Below are positions 1 to 7,813 of a stretch of 64,000 nucleotides of DNA, one piece after another. The stretch comes from a virus: IMG/VR virus record IMGVR_UViG_3300027985_000843, positions 307,740 to 371,739 of that record, one strand, 5' to 3'. The notes below the pieces were generated by a model. It made no database searches and was not told the DNA's origin. It was given only the letters and a program-made list of their open reading frames with translations. A program made the translations under genes and the position numbers. Position 1 is the stretch's first letter. The number at the start of each line of letters is the position of its first letter.

Positions 1-462
1 CTTCATTGCGTTGGTCAGGACCTCTCGGAACTCGCTGTCCTTGCGAATCTTGTCGATCAAGAGCAGACGAGTGGCCTCGTTCTCGACGATCTGGTTCACA
101 AGCGCAGTCACGCGATCCTTGTCGGACTCCTTGATTGCTGTCCGGGCCTCACTCTTCGACCACTCCTCGACATCCCCTCGAAACTGTCCGTTGTTTCGAA
201 CATCGTCTACGAACTTGGCCTGAACCTCTCGGTCGTTGACGACTTCCCGAGCCCATTTCTTGACGAGGTCCTCCGATTTGAAGGCCGCGCCTCCGATGAC
301 GATGCACAGGAGAACGAACACGTAAGCAGAGCTTCGCTGAAAGCTCTGCTGCAACCGGTCGAGCCACGATCTGGGAGGCTCGGCAGGGGGCCTGTCAGAT
401 GGCCTTGGGGGCGGTATTACCGGCACCTTGGGGGCGGCGGGTATCTCGATTGAGTCGGTCAT
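1..462 (-). CDS. Membrane-anchored protein of unknown function (partial)
   Basis: The frame is open from ATG at 462 to the window edge (154 codons), so the C-terminus is missing. It has a proline-rich N-terminus (residues 8-30), one hydrophobic segment at about residues 46-61, then a charged, probably helical region rich in Lys, Glu and Asp. This suggests a single-pass membrane protein with a soluble C-terminal domain. It is divergent from the next gene. No family recognised. Confidence 0.7.
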   Translation of the reverse strand, partial: MTDSIEIPAAPKVPVIPPPRPSDRPPAEPPRSWLDRLQQSFQRSSAYVFVLLCIVIGGAAFKSEDLVKKWAREVVNDREVQAKFVDDVRNNGQFRGDVEEWSKSEARTAIKESDKDRVTALVNQIVENEATRLLLIDKIRKDSEFREVLTNAMK

Positions 463-509
463 ACAGATCGGGCCGCACAAGAAGATCCACTTGTGAAACG
501 GCCTTATCG

Positions 510-779
510 ATGAGCGATAGAACCCTAGCGAATCGCGTTGTGGATCGCTTCCTCGGTAAAGGAAAGGTTGTGATCCCTACGCCGGGCCTGAGCATGCGGG
601 GTGTGGGGAAGCGCGTGCGTAACGGACAACCCGAATACTACTGTCTTCTCGACAATGGAGGAGCCCTTGTAAGCCCTTCCCGAGAGGGCTTTCGATTCAC
701 CCTCCAGTGCAATTCCGTACCTTCTGCCCGCGCCCTTGAGCTAATCAACAAGCTGGATCTGTTCCACCTGTCGAGCTAG
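510..779 (+). CDS. Hypothetical protein, 89 aa
   Basis: I start at the ATG at 510 (MSDRTLANRV), because the upstream in-frame extension overlaps the divergent gene and reads like shadow sequence. It is a small basic protein with no recognised motif. Its last codons overlap tail to tail with the SWIM gene on the other strand. No P1 or P2 element is visible. Confidence 0.55.
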   Translation: MSDRTLANRVVDRFLGKGKVVIPTPGLSMRGVGKRVRNGQPEYYCLLDNGGALVSPSREGFRFTLQCNSVPSARALELINKLDLFHLSS

Positions 780-1050
780 TCTTCTCGTGCATGGTTACCG
801 CGAGCCGATGCTTGCAACGACTTGCGCGGTCTTTGCAGGTACAAGTGGACTTGCGGGCTTGCCGGAAAACACGGATGGTGTACCAGTTGTCGGGGTTCGT
901 CTCGGATCGCACCTTGTAGACATCCGGGTCCGACGTGGGGTCCACGCGTAGGAAGATCGCCCTCTCCAGGCGAGTTTTCAGCTTCGGGTGCATCTTCGAC
1001 CATTTTCGCATCCATTCGAGCTTGGCCTGGAAGCGATCGTATGAGACCAT
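745..1050 (-). CDS. SWIM-type zinc finger protein, 101 aa
   Basis: A SWIM zinc-finger signature CxC...CxH is visible: C70, C72, C79 and H81, following an IRVF strand typical of the family. SWIM domains bind DNA or protein partners and often occur beside nucleases or ATPases; here the finger stands alone. Start ATG at 1050 is fixed by a minus-strand P1 promoter with the standard 5-nt gap (leaderless). It overlaps the preceding plus gene at the 3' ends. Confidence 0.8.
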   Translation of the reverse strand: MVSYDRFQAKLEWMRKWSKMHPKLKTRLERAIFLRVDPTSDPDVYKVRSETNPDNWYTIRVFRQARKSTCTCKDRASRCKHRLAVTMHEKTSSTGGTDPAC

Positions 1051-1094
1051 GCATGTACTACGACCGCTGTCGCCGATGGTTCGGTTCTCTGCTA

Positions 1095-1237
1095 ATCTTT
1101 GGGCTACCCGTAGAGGGAGGCCAATCCCTCCCCGCACCCGAGCGCGGGGTCATTGCAGGGAGAGCGTTTGGTCAGCCTCTCCCGAAAGGCTCGGGAGACC
1201 AAGGGCCGCCTTCGGGCGGTCCTTCTTTTTTCCGAAC
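1095..1237 (+). ncRNA. Candidate structured RNA ending in an intrinsic terminator
   Basis: About 215 bases between genes hold no convincing ORF but several hairpins on the plus strand. These are a GGGAGG/CCTCCC stem near 1120, a nested stem at about 1170-1215 (TTGGTC/GACCAA around CTCCCGA/TCGGGAG), and GGCCGCC-TTCG-GGCGGTCC followed by a run of T at 1225-1232, a good rho-independent terminator. The sequence shows the structures; that it is an independent RNA is inference. The terminator could instead simply insulate the P1 promoter immediately downstream. Confidence 0.4.
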
Positions 1238-1265
1238 TCTTCCCGAGCCCCGACGTAGTAGGGGC

Positions 1266-1505
1266 ATGAGCATCCAGTGGAACAAGCCGGTCGGGGACGA
1301 ATGGGGTGAGGGTCTGGTTCGCACGAGCAAATGCGGCCGATACCGCATCATCAAGCGGCAAGTGTGTGCCTACTTCAATGGCTGCTACCGCCCCTCCTAC
1401 GAGCTGGAAGTGACGCGGAATGGTGAGACGGAGAAGCATGACGAGCTGGACACTCTCCGGGACGCGAAGGAATGGGCCAAACAGGACGCCGAAGACAACG
1501 GCTGA
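1266..1505 (+). CDS. Hypothetical protein, 79 aa
   Basis: A P1 promoter at 1232-1260 places the transcription start on the ATG at 1266 (leaderless). It encodes a small acidic protein (MSIQWNKPVG...) with two Cys, a central Tyr/Arg-rich strand region and an acidic C-terminus. The family is unknown. It is probably cotranscribed with the next gene 12 nt downstream. Confidence 0.75.
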   Translation: MSIQWNKPVGDEWGEGLVRTSKCGRYRIIKRQVCAYFNGCYRPSYELEVTRNGETEKHDELDTLRDAKEWAKQDAEDNG

Positions 1506-1517
1506 AGGGACACGACC

Positions 1518-1868
1518 ATGAACGCCACCTACTCCAACCAAGAAAACCTGACCGACTGGGACCTCATCGTTGCGTGCCTTTCCCCCACGAAGGGCACCAT
1601 CACGATCCACACTGCTGCCGACAGGCAAGCTCGCCTCCTGTGCGATGGGATGGGCAAGCTCTCTGTGGCGGACCTCCCGGCCGACCTCTACCCTCTGTAT
1701 GACTGGTCGCACGTCCGCGACTCGTCCGAAGCAGCCGTGACCGAGTGTGCCAAGTTCCTTCGACAGTACCTCCGCCTGTCCGACTTGGCCCTCAAGGCCA
1801 ATGACGCCCTGAGCCGGGGCGACACGGCCACCTACAATGAAGCCTTGGAAGCTTTGAAGGCATCCTGA
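1518..1868 (+). CDS. Hypothetical protein, 116 aa
   Basis: Starts at ATG 1518, preceded by a weak AAGGGA ribosome site, 12 nt after the previous stop, so it is likely in the same P1 transcript. Soluble protein, probably helical in its second half (leucine/alanine-rich). No domain recognised. Confidence 0.7.
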   Translation: MNATYSNQENLTDWDLIVACLSPTKGTITIHTAADRQARLLCDGMGKLSVADLPADLYPLYDWSHVRDSSEAAVTECAKFLRQYLRLSDLALKANDALSRGDTATYNEALEALKAS

Positions 1869-1907
1869 TTTCTCCGAACCTTCGTCGACCTGTGTCGTAG
1901 TAAGACC

Positions 1908-2108
1908 ATGAAGAAGCCTCAGACCTCAGAGCAGCCCCGACCCATCACCGCTTTCAACCGTGACAATGAACTCGTTTACATCAAGGAGTCCATGGATAGC
2001 CTGAATCAAAAGAGCCCCGACAGCTTCGTCAAGTGCAGCTACAAGCTTCGCGGGGGGTGCACGTTCACCACCCAAAAACGGCTTCTCCGAGACATCTGCG
2101 AAGGCTGA
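1908..2108 (+). CDS. Hypothetical protein, 66 aa
   Basis: P1 promoter at 1874-1902 with 5 nt to ATG at 1908 (leaderless). Small basic protein with no recognised motif. The next gene has a nearly identical promoter, so the two were probably placed side by side by duplication of the P1 cassette. Confidence 0.7.
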   Translation: MKKPQTSEQPRPITAFNRDNELVYIKESMDSLNQKSPDSFVKCSYKLRGGCTFTTQKRLLRDICEG

Positions 2109-2151
2109 CACTTTTCTCCGAACCTTCGTCGACTTACATCGTAGTAAGACC

Positions 2152-2301
2152 ATGAACACTCCCCGTAACATCATCATGGCTGCTGTGGCGGCCAACGACC
2201 CTACCCGCTTTCACTCTCGCACCGTCCAGCCCACCAAGGGCAAGGGACGCAAGTCCCGCCCCCGCAGCTCCAACAGAAGCCGCCGTGAGTGGGGTGTCTG
2301 A
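2152..2301 (+). CDS. Small basic protein, 49 aa
   Basis: P1 promoter at 2118-2146 and leaderless ATG at 2152. The second half is very rich in Arg, Ser and Lys (KGKGRKSRPRSSNRSRR), suggesting nucleic-acid binding. A similar Arg/Thr-rich small protein behind a near-identical promoter lies at 60941-61129. Function unknown. Confidence 0.65.
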   Translation: MNTPRNIIMAAVAANDPTRFHSRTVQPTKGKGRKSRPRSSNRSRREWGV

Positions 2302-2339
2302 TTTTGGTAGCGGTCGGTCTCTCAGTGGTGTATCTAGTC

Positions 2340-2408
2340 TGCATAACACCACTGGTGAACGCCGACTGCCGTCTAGCCCCCCCCCCAACAGCAGTCGGCG
2401 TTTCTTTT
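2340..2408 (+). terminator. P2-like start followed by paired hairpins and terminator
   Basis: A P2-type element (TGGTGTATCTAG) overlaps a CAGTGGTGT/ACACCACTG inverted repeat. A strong hairpin follows, with ACGCCGACTGC/GCAGTCGGCGT arms, a C-rich loop and a T-rich tail (TTTCTTTTCC): an intrinsic terminator. The arrangement could produce a very short RNA of about 50-60 nt; otherwise it only terminates the upstream transcript. Confidence 0.6.
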
Positions 2409-2422
2409 CCATGGTGTAGGTC

Positions 2423-2647
2423 ATGTGGCACATTGAAGTGTGGTCGAAGACACTCCACAAGTGGGTGGAGGTAGGGACCGACGAAGACTCGACTTTCGTC
2501 GAGGAAGGGATCCAGTCCCTCGCGGTCGTGCATCATACGGCTCGGGCGTGGCGAGAGTCCGGAGAGGGCTGGACGGGCATGCAAGCCAGCCTGTACCGAG
2601 GATTCTGTCGATGGACGGGATCCGGCGGCCTTGTTCGGTGTATCTAG
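2423..2647 (+). CDS. Hypothetical protein, 74 aa
   Basis: Start at ATG 2423, directly after a weak P2-like GGTGTAGGT. The Trp-rich sequence (MWHIEVWSK...) looks like a short beta-hairpin protein. Its last codons contain the P2 promoter of the next gene. A second in-frame-shifted ORF (2440-2664) overlaps it; I prefer this one for its start context. Confidence 0.55.
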   Translation: MWHIEVWSKTLHKWVEVGTDEDSTFVEEGIQSLAVVHHTARAWRESGEGWTGMQASLYRGFCRWTGSGGLVRCI

Positions 2648-2653
2648 TTGTTC

Positions 2654-2989
2654 ATGTCCCGTGAACAGGCTCGATCCTTGATCAAGGCCCTTGGCCTACC
2701 TGTGGCAGACGCTTCCGTCGAAGATCTTGAGGAAGCCCTGTCAGATGAACCCACGTCGAGGTTCGCGCTCTTTGACCCCGATCGTCTCATATCCGAGGAA
2801 ATGAGCCCCGGGGGAATCATCCTACCTGGGAAGGAGTTGTCATGCTCATTCAAATCTCCACGCCTCGCCCCTTGTTCGACCACTCCAGACACCCTGAATA
2901 CGTCCACATCCATACAATCGCCAAGACAGGGGTGTCAGAAGGTCAGGTGCTATTCACCGGCCCAACCGACCCAGAACACGGGACGGTAG
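2654..2989 (+). CDS. Hypothetical protein, 111 aa, long overlap with next gene
   Basis: P2 (CGGTGTATCTAG) precedes the ATG at 2654. The first ~60 residues look like a genuine acidic helical protein. The last ~50 residues are read out of frame through the start of the next gene and look like shadow sequence. Either the overlap of about 150 nt is real or a frameshift has removed an earlier stop. Confidence 0.45.
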   Translation: MSREQARSLIKALGLPVADASVEDLEEALSDEPTSRFALFDPDRLISEEMSPGGIILPGKELSCSFKSPRLAPCSTTPDTLNTSTSIQSPRQGCQKVRCYSPAQPTQNTGR

Positions 2990-3513
2990 GGACACGGAAC
3001 CTCGAACCTTACATGAGGGTTCCCATCGACGGTGAAGAGGGCTTCGAAGCTCTCATCTACGTGCTGCCCTTCTGGGAGTTGTTCAAGGAGGGGAAGAATC
3101 GATCCATGCACGACGGGGAGATTGTAAGGTCCGCTCCCATTGCCCTCGTCCGATACTGCACGGCAGGCTTCAAGGTGACGGCCCATTCGGCCTTCCGAAC
3201 CGGCCCTCAGGAGTATCAAGGACGAGCTGTTGGGTTCACCATCATGACGGCCGCCACCGGCGGAGGCGTTCTGCGCCTTGCCGATTGGCCGGTTGATGTT
3301 GCCAACCCGACCTTCGACCCGTGGGCCCTGCATCCCGCCGCCCTCACGACGGGGCAGCAGCAGGACCTGTCGGTCGTGTACAACCGAACCCACCGGCTCT
3401 CGCGTGGTGGAGCTGCCGATCTCCGAGCCCAACGCATCGCCTCCGTCGAGGCCAGCATGGCAAAGGAAGGTCGGGCTCTACCGAGTAACCGGGCACTTCC
3501 AGAGAAAACATGA
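2842..3513 (+). CDS. Hypothetical protein, 223 aa
   Basis: ATG at 2842 has a good GGAAGGAG ribosome site. Residues 1-175 look like a well-folded alpha/beta protein. After about position 3395 the C-terminus becomes low quality, while the +1 frame reads more convincingly, so a recent frameshift is possible near there. It overlaps the RNA-ligase gene by 4 nt (ATGA). Family unknown. Confidence 0.55.
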   Translation: MLIQISTPRPLFDHSRHPEYVHIHTIAKTGVSEGQVLFTGPTDPEHGTVGTRNLEPYMRVPIDGEEGFEALIYVLPFWELFKEGKNRSMHDGEIVRSAPIALVRYCTAGFKVTAHSAFRTGPQEYQGRAVGFTIMTAATGGGVLRLADWPVDVANPTFDPWALHPAALTTGQQQDLSVVYNRTHRLSRGGAADLRAQRIASVEASMAKEGRALPSNRALPEKT

Positions 3514-4109
3514 AATCATACCCATCCATTACATCCACCGTTACTTACGATACGAAGGTTCACGTCTTCAACAAGATCGACGGTTCCCAGATTCGGGCAG
3601 AGTGGTCCCGTAAGCGCGGCTTCTACAAGCTGGGGTCCAGGAGGCAGCTCATTGACGAGGACACCGTTCTAGGGGCCGCCAAGGGGCTGCTAGAGGTATC
3701 CTTCGTCGAACCCCTCGGCCGGATCTTCACCGACAAGAAGTTGGAGCGAGCTGTGTGCTTCTTCGAGATCTCGGGGGACCAGTCCTTCGCGGGCCGACAT
3801 GTCCCCGGGGATCCCCTCAGGCTCACTCTGTTCGACGTGGCGCCCTACAAGAAGGGCATCATGCTCCCCGAGGATTTCCTGGACGTCTTCGGGCACTTGA
3901 ATGTCCCGGCCTGCATCTTCAAAGGAATGCTCACCGAGGATTTCGTCGAAGACATCCGATCCAGCACCACCCTCGACGAGGGTGTTGTGTGCAAGGGGTC
4001 GCATCGCAATAACCAGGTTCTCATGTTCAAGATCAAGACCCGGGCGTGGATTCGCAAGTTGCGGGCCTTGTGTGGTGAAGATGAAGCCCGGTTCAAGGAG
4101 CTGTTGTGA
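3510..4109 (+). CDS. ATP-dependent RNA ligase-like nucleotidyltransferase, 199 aa
   Basis: The covalent nucleotidyltransferase motifs are visible in order. Motif I is KIDGS at residues 22-26, with K22 the expected AMP-lysine. A motif III-like FFEISG lies at 84-89, motif IV EGVVCK at 157-162, and motif V KIK at 174-176. Spacing fits the small RNA ligases (Rnl2/DRB0094-like). The family joins RNA nicks or ends; phages use such enzymes to repair tRNAs cut by host anticodon nucleases. At 199 aa it is essentially the catalytic core. It sits in an overlapping run (ATGA upstream, GTGA downstream). Confidence 0.8.
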   Translation: MKSYPSITSTVTYDTKVHVFNKIDGSQIRAEWSRKRGFYKLGSRRQLIDEDTVLGAAKGLLEVSFVEPLGRIFTDKKLERAVCFFEISGDQSFAGRHVPGDPLRLTLFDVAPYKKGIMLPEDFLDVFGHLNVPACIFKGMLTEDFVEDIRSSTTLDEGVVCKGSHRNNQVLMFKIKTRAWIRKLRALCGEDEARFKELL

Positions 4110-4276
4110 CATGGCCGAAGGAAGCCGCTGACCTCATTGCCCTTCTTGTTGGGCAGCTTGCTGACGTGCCCGTTCAGAACAATCACGCGGGCGCCGCCCC
4201 CGTCGTCGACATCGTCGAGGATGGTCGTGTAGGTCGTGTAGTCAGCCGTATGGGCTTCCTAGTCAACCCTGGCTAA
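4106..4276 (+). CDS. Small hypothetical protein, 56 aa
   Basis: GTG start at 4106 overlaps the RNA-ligase stop as GTGA, so translation is probably coupled. It encodes a short alanine/valine-rich protein (VTWPKEAADLIALL...). No motif recognised. Confidence 0.6.
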   Translation: MTWPKEAADLIALLVGQLADVPVQNNHAGAAPVVDIVEDGRVGRVVSRMGFLVNPG

Positions 4277-4300
4277 TCCTCTTGTCACTTCCCATCGGTG

Positions 4301-5308
4301 ATGTTCACCGATAAAGAAGCTGCCACTCTTCGGGCGCGTCTGCTCGTAGCAATGTCCACGGGAGAAGCCAAGGACATCTTGGACTTTCCGCCCCACGCCA
4401 ACCCGTCTCCAGAAGAAGTTCGGAAGAGGCTACGGACCAAGGTCAAGGAACTGCGGGTTCACCCTGACCAAGGTGGCGGAGCCCACTCCCCAAAGATGGT
4501 CGAGTTGTCTGTGGCCGCTGACATCCTCCAGGGACGTCGGATCAACGACCTCACCGAGGTGCAGCCCGAAGACGAAGAGCTTCGGAAGCGTCGTGAAGCT
4601 GCTCAGCGAATCAAGACGCTTCAGGACAAGGCCACCAACGGTATGAAGCTCATCCAGAATGCCTACGTCCTGCAACTCCGGTTTCCCGGCAGAATCAGCC
4701 TTCGGGACTACCTGGTCGATGACTTCGTGGACGGCCTAGGCGATCTGCAAGATGCCGCTGACGAGGCCCTTGAGGGGGAACTGGAGCCTCGGGACGAGCG
4801 CGTGTGGAAAGAGGTCAGCAAGCTTTCGCACGACCTCGTGGGCCGAACCAGCCGCCTCGCGTCCAAGTACAAGGCCCTCTTGAAGGATGTCGAGTCCTTC
4901 CAGAAGAGCCCAAAGCTGGCGGACCTCAAAGCCCTCATGAAGCAAGCCGAAAAATACCGCGAGATGTTCCTCGATTTCCGAATGGCTGCGAGTCGAGTGT
5001 CCGGCCTGCTCGGAACCACCGAGACAGTGCCGATGGATGCCTACGACGCGTACTTCGACAAGTTCAACATCATCGACGCCTTCTCTACGCAGTTCAAGCA
5101 GATCAACTTCGATGTGCGCCGGTCTGGTGACATGGTGCTCGAAGCCATCGAGGCCGCCAAGGCTGAGGCCGACGAGTTCAAGGTCCAAACCCCGAAGCCC
5201 GAACAGTGGGTCGTCCCGGACGACTTCGACAAGCTCGTCTCTACCCTCACCGGCTACAAGGCCGCGTCCTCCAGAATGGTCGCGGCGCACTTCCTCCGAA
5301 ACATCTGA
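4301..5308 (+). CDS. J-domain (DnaJ-like) protein, 335 aa
   Basis: The N-terminus carries a diverged J-domain: a helix, then the diagnostic HPD at residues 54-56 followed by QGGG and a third helix. J-domains stimulate Hsp70 (DnaK) ATPase. The remaining ~250 residues lack the Gly/Phe and zinc-finger regions of classical DnaJ and look helical or coiled-coil. It is probably a phage adaptor recruiting host DnaK to a specific target (inference). A GTG at 4298 is an alternative start. Confidence 0.75.
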   Translation: MFTDKEAATLRARLLVAMSTGEAKDILDFPPHANPSPEEVRKRLRTKVKELRVHPDQGGGAHSPKMVELSVAADILQGRRINDLTEVQPEDEELRKRREAAQRIKTLQDKATNGMKLIQNAYVLQLRFPGRISLRDYLVDDFVDGLGDLQDAADEALEGELEPRDERVWKEVSKLSHDLVGRTSRLASKYKALLKDVESFQKSPKLADLKALMKQAEKYREMFLDFRMAASRVSGLLGTTETVPMDAYDAYFDKFNIIDAFSTQFKQINFDVRRSGDMVLEAIEAAKAEADEFKVQTPKPEQWVVPDDFDKLVSTLTGYKAASSRMVAAHFLRNI

Positions 5309-5317
5309 GAGGCCACC

Positions 5318-6022
5318 ATGCAGCTACGTGACGGAACCACAGTTCAGGATGGGCGTCTTGCACGTCTCCAGCAGTTCGACGAGCGCAGCCGGAAGTTCCC
5401 CATCCGCAAAACGGTGGGAGCCAAGCCCCTTCGCAGCTTCACCTGGAAGTGCGACAAGTGGCTCGACCAGGGGACAGATGGCGCGTGCGTCGGCTTCTCT
5501 TGGACCCATGAGCTGATCGCCCGCCCTGCCGTGGTGTCGGGCGTGGCCGCCGCATTCGCCAAAGAGAAGGTCTACTGGGAAGCCCAGAAGATCGACCCGT
5601 GGCCGGGTGGGTCCTATCCTGGGGCGAGTCCCGTCTACGAAGGGACCAGCGTCCTCGCAGGTGCCAAAGTCATCCAGAAGATGGGCTATATCGAGGAGTA
5701 CCGGTGGGCTTTCAGCGTGCAAGAGCTGGCCCTGGCCGTCGGCTACTGCGGGCCGGCCGTACTCGGCATCCCTTGGTACGAGGGGATGTTCAATTTTCTC
5801 AGTTGTGGGCACATCCACATCAGCGGCCAAGTCGCGGGCGGGCACGCCATCCTCTGCAATGGCGTGAACGTGAAAGACAGAACGTTCAAGCTTCACAACT
5901 CGTGGGGCAAGGGCTGGGGCAACAGCGGGGAAGCCCTCGTCTCGTGGGATGAGATGGACAGGCTTCTGCATGAGGGTGGGGAAGCCTGTATCCCCGTCGG
6001 CCGCACCCGAATCCTCAAGTAG
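5318..6022 (+). CDS. Papain-like (C1A) cysteine protease, 234 aa
   Basis: C1A peptidase landmarks are in order: oxyanion Gln51, catalytic Cys57 in GACVGFSW, His176 in GGHAILCNG, and Asn194 in LHNSWGKGWG, the classic NSWG motif. There is no signal peptide or long pro-region, so it should act in the cytoplasm, perhaps on host proteins or in particle maturation. It starts 10 nt after the J-domain gene and is likely cotranscribed. Confidence 0.85.
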   Translation: MQLRDGTTVQDGRLARLQQFDERSRKFPIRKTVGAKPLRSFTWKCDKWLDQGTDGACVGFSWTHELIARPAVVSGVAAAFAKEKVYWEAQKIDPWPGGSYPGASPVYEGTSVLAGAKVIQKMGYIEEYRWAFSVQELALAVGYCGPAVLGIPWYEGMFNFLSCGHIHISGQVAGGHAILCNGVNVKDRTFKLHNSWGKGWGNSGEALVSWDEMDRLLHEGGEACIPVGRTRILK

Positions 6023-6058
6023 CTCCGAACTTCTCCCGCCCAGGGGCGTAGTAGGGGC

Positions 6059-6235
6059 ATGTATACTCACAAAGAAGCCCTAGCCGAGAAGAAACGTCGG
6101 AAGTTACCTCACAAGGTCCTGAAGAAGGTCAAGCACGACCCTCTCTGTCTTGTCTCCGACGGTCTACTCACCCCGGCACACGAGTGCACTTGCGGTAGCA
6201 AGGAGCACACCTACTACCTCCAGCTCGGCAAATAA
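6059..6235 (+). CDS. Small zinc-binding-like protein, 58 aa
   Basis: P1 promoter at 6025-6053, leaderless ATG at 6059. The N-terminus is strongly basic (EKKRRKLPHKVLKKVKH). Three Cys with a nearby His (DPLC...HECTCG...H) could bind zinc. Unknown function; nucleic-acid binding is plausible. Confidence 0.7.
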   Translation: MYTHKEALAEKKRRKLPHKVLKKVKHDPLCLVSDGLLTPAHECTCGSKEHTYYLQLGK

Positions 6236-6271
6236 TCCCGAACTCTTCCCGTCGGCCGGCGTAGTAGGGGC

Positions 6272-6571
6272 ATGGAGCCTGAACTACAGTCCGTCGAAGC
6301 CTTCGTTGAATATCTCCTGGAAGATGAGCGGGACAGCTTCACCTTCGAGGAAGCCACAGAGCTGGCCGAAGCCCTCGGGTTGTCGGTTCCGACTCCTGTC
6401 ATCCGTGAGCTGAAGAGCTACGGGCTGACCATGGTCCCCCGCACGCCCGAAAAACGCGTGCGGGGGTTCCACTCCAACAACCATGACCGGTGGTACGGGC
6501 CCGGGGCCTGCCGCACGCATGGTGGCTCGGGATGGGAACAGATCACCGGTATCGCAGGGCAGGAGGGGTGA
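6272..6571 (+). CDS. Hypothetical protein, 99 aa
   Basis: P1 promoter at 6238-6266, leaderless ATG. The N-terminal half is acidic and helical; the C-terminal part (RVRGFHSNNHDRWYGPGACRTHGGSGWEQ) is His/Gly-rich. The latter resembles short motifs common in phage proteins of unknown function. The stop overlaps the next ATG. Confidence 0.7.
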   Translation: MEPELQSVEAFVEYLLEDERDSFTFEEATELAEALGLSVPTPVIRELKSYGLTMVPRTPEKRVRGFHSNNHDRWYGPGACRTHGGSGWEQITGIAGQEG

Positions 6572-6867
6572 TGGCTCGCAAACCGACTCAGAGGCAGCTT
6601 CTTGACATCCTCGCAAGCCGACGGGCCGGATGTGTCAAGATTCTCAAGAGCCGCTCCACGGGGCAGTACGTTGGCCTGTACCGGTCAGCCGAGTCGGGTA
6701 TCGAAGTCGACCCCGACTACCCCTGGACGACGGTCTGTGAGGACCATGGTGGGGTGGTGAAGGCATTGCTCATGTCTTGTGCAGCTCCGCTTCTTTCCAG
6801 TCAGTGGGCTCGGGCTTGCTCTGCGAGTAGTGCTGGTCGTAAGCAGATTCGACCATCTCCAAAGTGA
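6571..6867 (+). CDS. Hypothetical protein, 98 aa
   Basis: ATG overlaps the previous stop (TGATG). Residues 1-65 look like a real basic protein. The last ~33 residues overlap, tail to tail, the minus-strand gene at 6770-7018 and are Ser/Ala-rich. Family unknown. Confidence 0.55.
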   Translation: MARKPTQRQLLDILASRRAGCVKILKSRSTGQYVGLYRSAESGIEVDPDYPWTTVCEDHGGVVKALLMSCAAPLLSSQWARACSASSAGRKQIRPSPK

Positions 6868-7018
6868 TGTCGGGGTTGTCCAGCTTGCAGTTGCCGTAGA
6901 CCCAGCTCACCCTTTGCCGGCGAAGAAGCTCCGCTCGCTTCTCAGGAGACAGTTTCGACTCTGTCACCTTCATCTTGTTCGCCAGCTCGACCATCTCATC
7001 CCAATTCATTTTCGGCAT
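6770..7018 (-). CDS. Hypothetical protein, 82 aa
   Basis: A minus-strand P2 promoter (GGTGTATGAT, 6 nt, ATG) fixes the start at 7018. This promoter is the left half of a divergent pair around TACACCGGTGTA. Predicted helical, charged protein. No motif recognised. Confidence 0.7.
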   Translation of the reverse strand: MPKMNWDEMVELANKMKVTESKLSPEKRAELLRRQRVSWVYGNCKLDNPDITLEMVESAYDQHYSQSKPEPTDWKEAELHKT

Positions 7019-7050
7019 GCCCTCATCATACACCGGTGTAGGGTAGATGC
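7019..7050. promoter_or_regulatory. Divergent P2 promoter pair sharing a palindrome
   Basis: The palindrome TACACCGGTGTA gives a P2 -10 (TATGAT on the minus strand, TAGGGT on the plus strand) in each direction. The two leaderless start codons lie about 30 bp apart. One protein bound at the palindrome could control both genes. Confidence 0.7.
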
Positions 7051-7377
7051 ATGGCAAAGCTGAGCAAAAGCGTTCTGGAAGAGGGCCGTGCGCACGTTCG
7101 AAGCCGGGACCTGAAAAGCCTCCGGTTGTGGCAGGACACCAATATTCCCGCATGGAGACGTTCCTCCGTAGAGCAGCACTTCGAGAGGGCCTACGAGAAG
7201 GACAGCTCGGGAACACTGGCTCTGAAGCTTTTTGACAGGGTCTACACTGACATCGACCCTGTCGAAGAGAACGCCAAGGCTGTGCTCTCACTGGTCACCC
7301 TCGCCGTTAAACTAGTCGTCGTGCTCGTGCTTCTCGTTGGAGCGATCGGCGGGATCGTGTATCTTTTCCAGCTATGA
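7051..7377 (+). CDS. C-terminally membrane-anchored protein, 108 aa
   Basis: P2 promoter (CGGTGTAGGGT) puts the start at ATG 7051. The N-terminal 75 residues are charged and helical. A C-terminal hydrophobic segment (about residues 79-106) should anchor it in the membrane with its bulk in the cytoplasm. Tail-anchored topology; function unknown. Confidence 0.75.
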   Translation: MAKLSKSVLEEGRAHVRSRDLKSLRLWQDTNIPAWRRSSVEQHFERAYEKDSSGTLALKLFDRVYTDIDPVEENAKAVLSLVTLAVKLVVVLVLLVGAIGGIVYLFQL

Positions 7378-7790
7378 GAGTCACACTGTACTGGCCCGAA
7401 TGCACCCTGTACCACAAGGGTAGCCCAGCAGAAGTCTTCTGGGACGCTCCCGCCCGCACCGTCTTCTGGGTGGAGGCCACCATCCAAGAGGTAGAGACGT
7501 CCATCCGACCTCACATGACATCCGGTCTTGAGGAGTACGAGAGGATACGGGATCTCCCCCTGGAAGTCAGGGAAGATCACATGTTCGATGATCGTCTGTG
7601 CTTCCTCGTGAGTCAGAACCTCGACTTCGTAGGCTGGTGCTTCCGGATCTACCCCTACTCCGCCATGTGGGGCCGGGACGGGAGCCCGTTCAAAGCTATC
7701 GGCCCGTGGCCGAAGGACGGAGGGTTCCCGCCGGCAGGTGTTCAGATTTCCTCCCTCGAAGCCTTGCGGAACTTCATCCCGCCTGCGTGA
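7374..7790 (+). CDS. Hypothetical protein, 138 aa
   Basis: Overlaps the upstream gene by ATGA, so translation is coupled to the membrane protein. Trp/Tyr-rich soluble protein with several aromatic strands. No family recognised. Confidence 0.7.
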   Translation: MRVTLYWPECTLYHKGSPAEVFWDAPARTVFWVEATIQEVETSIRPHMTSGLEEYERIRDLPLEVREDHMFDDRLCFLVSQNLDFVGWCFRIYPYSAMWGRDGSPFKAIGPWPKDGGFPPAGVQISSLEALRNFIPPA

Positions 7791-7813
7791 TCTTCTTGTA
7801 TTCTCGTTGAGAC

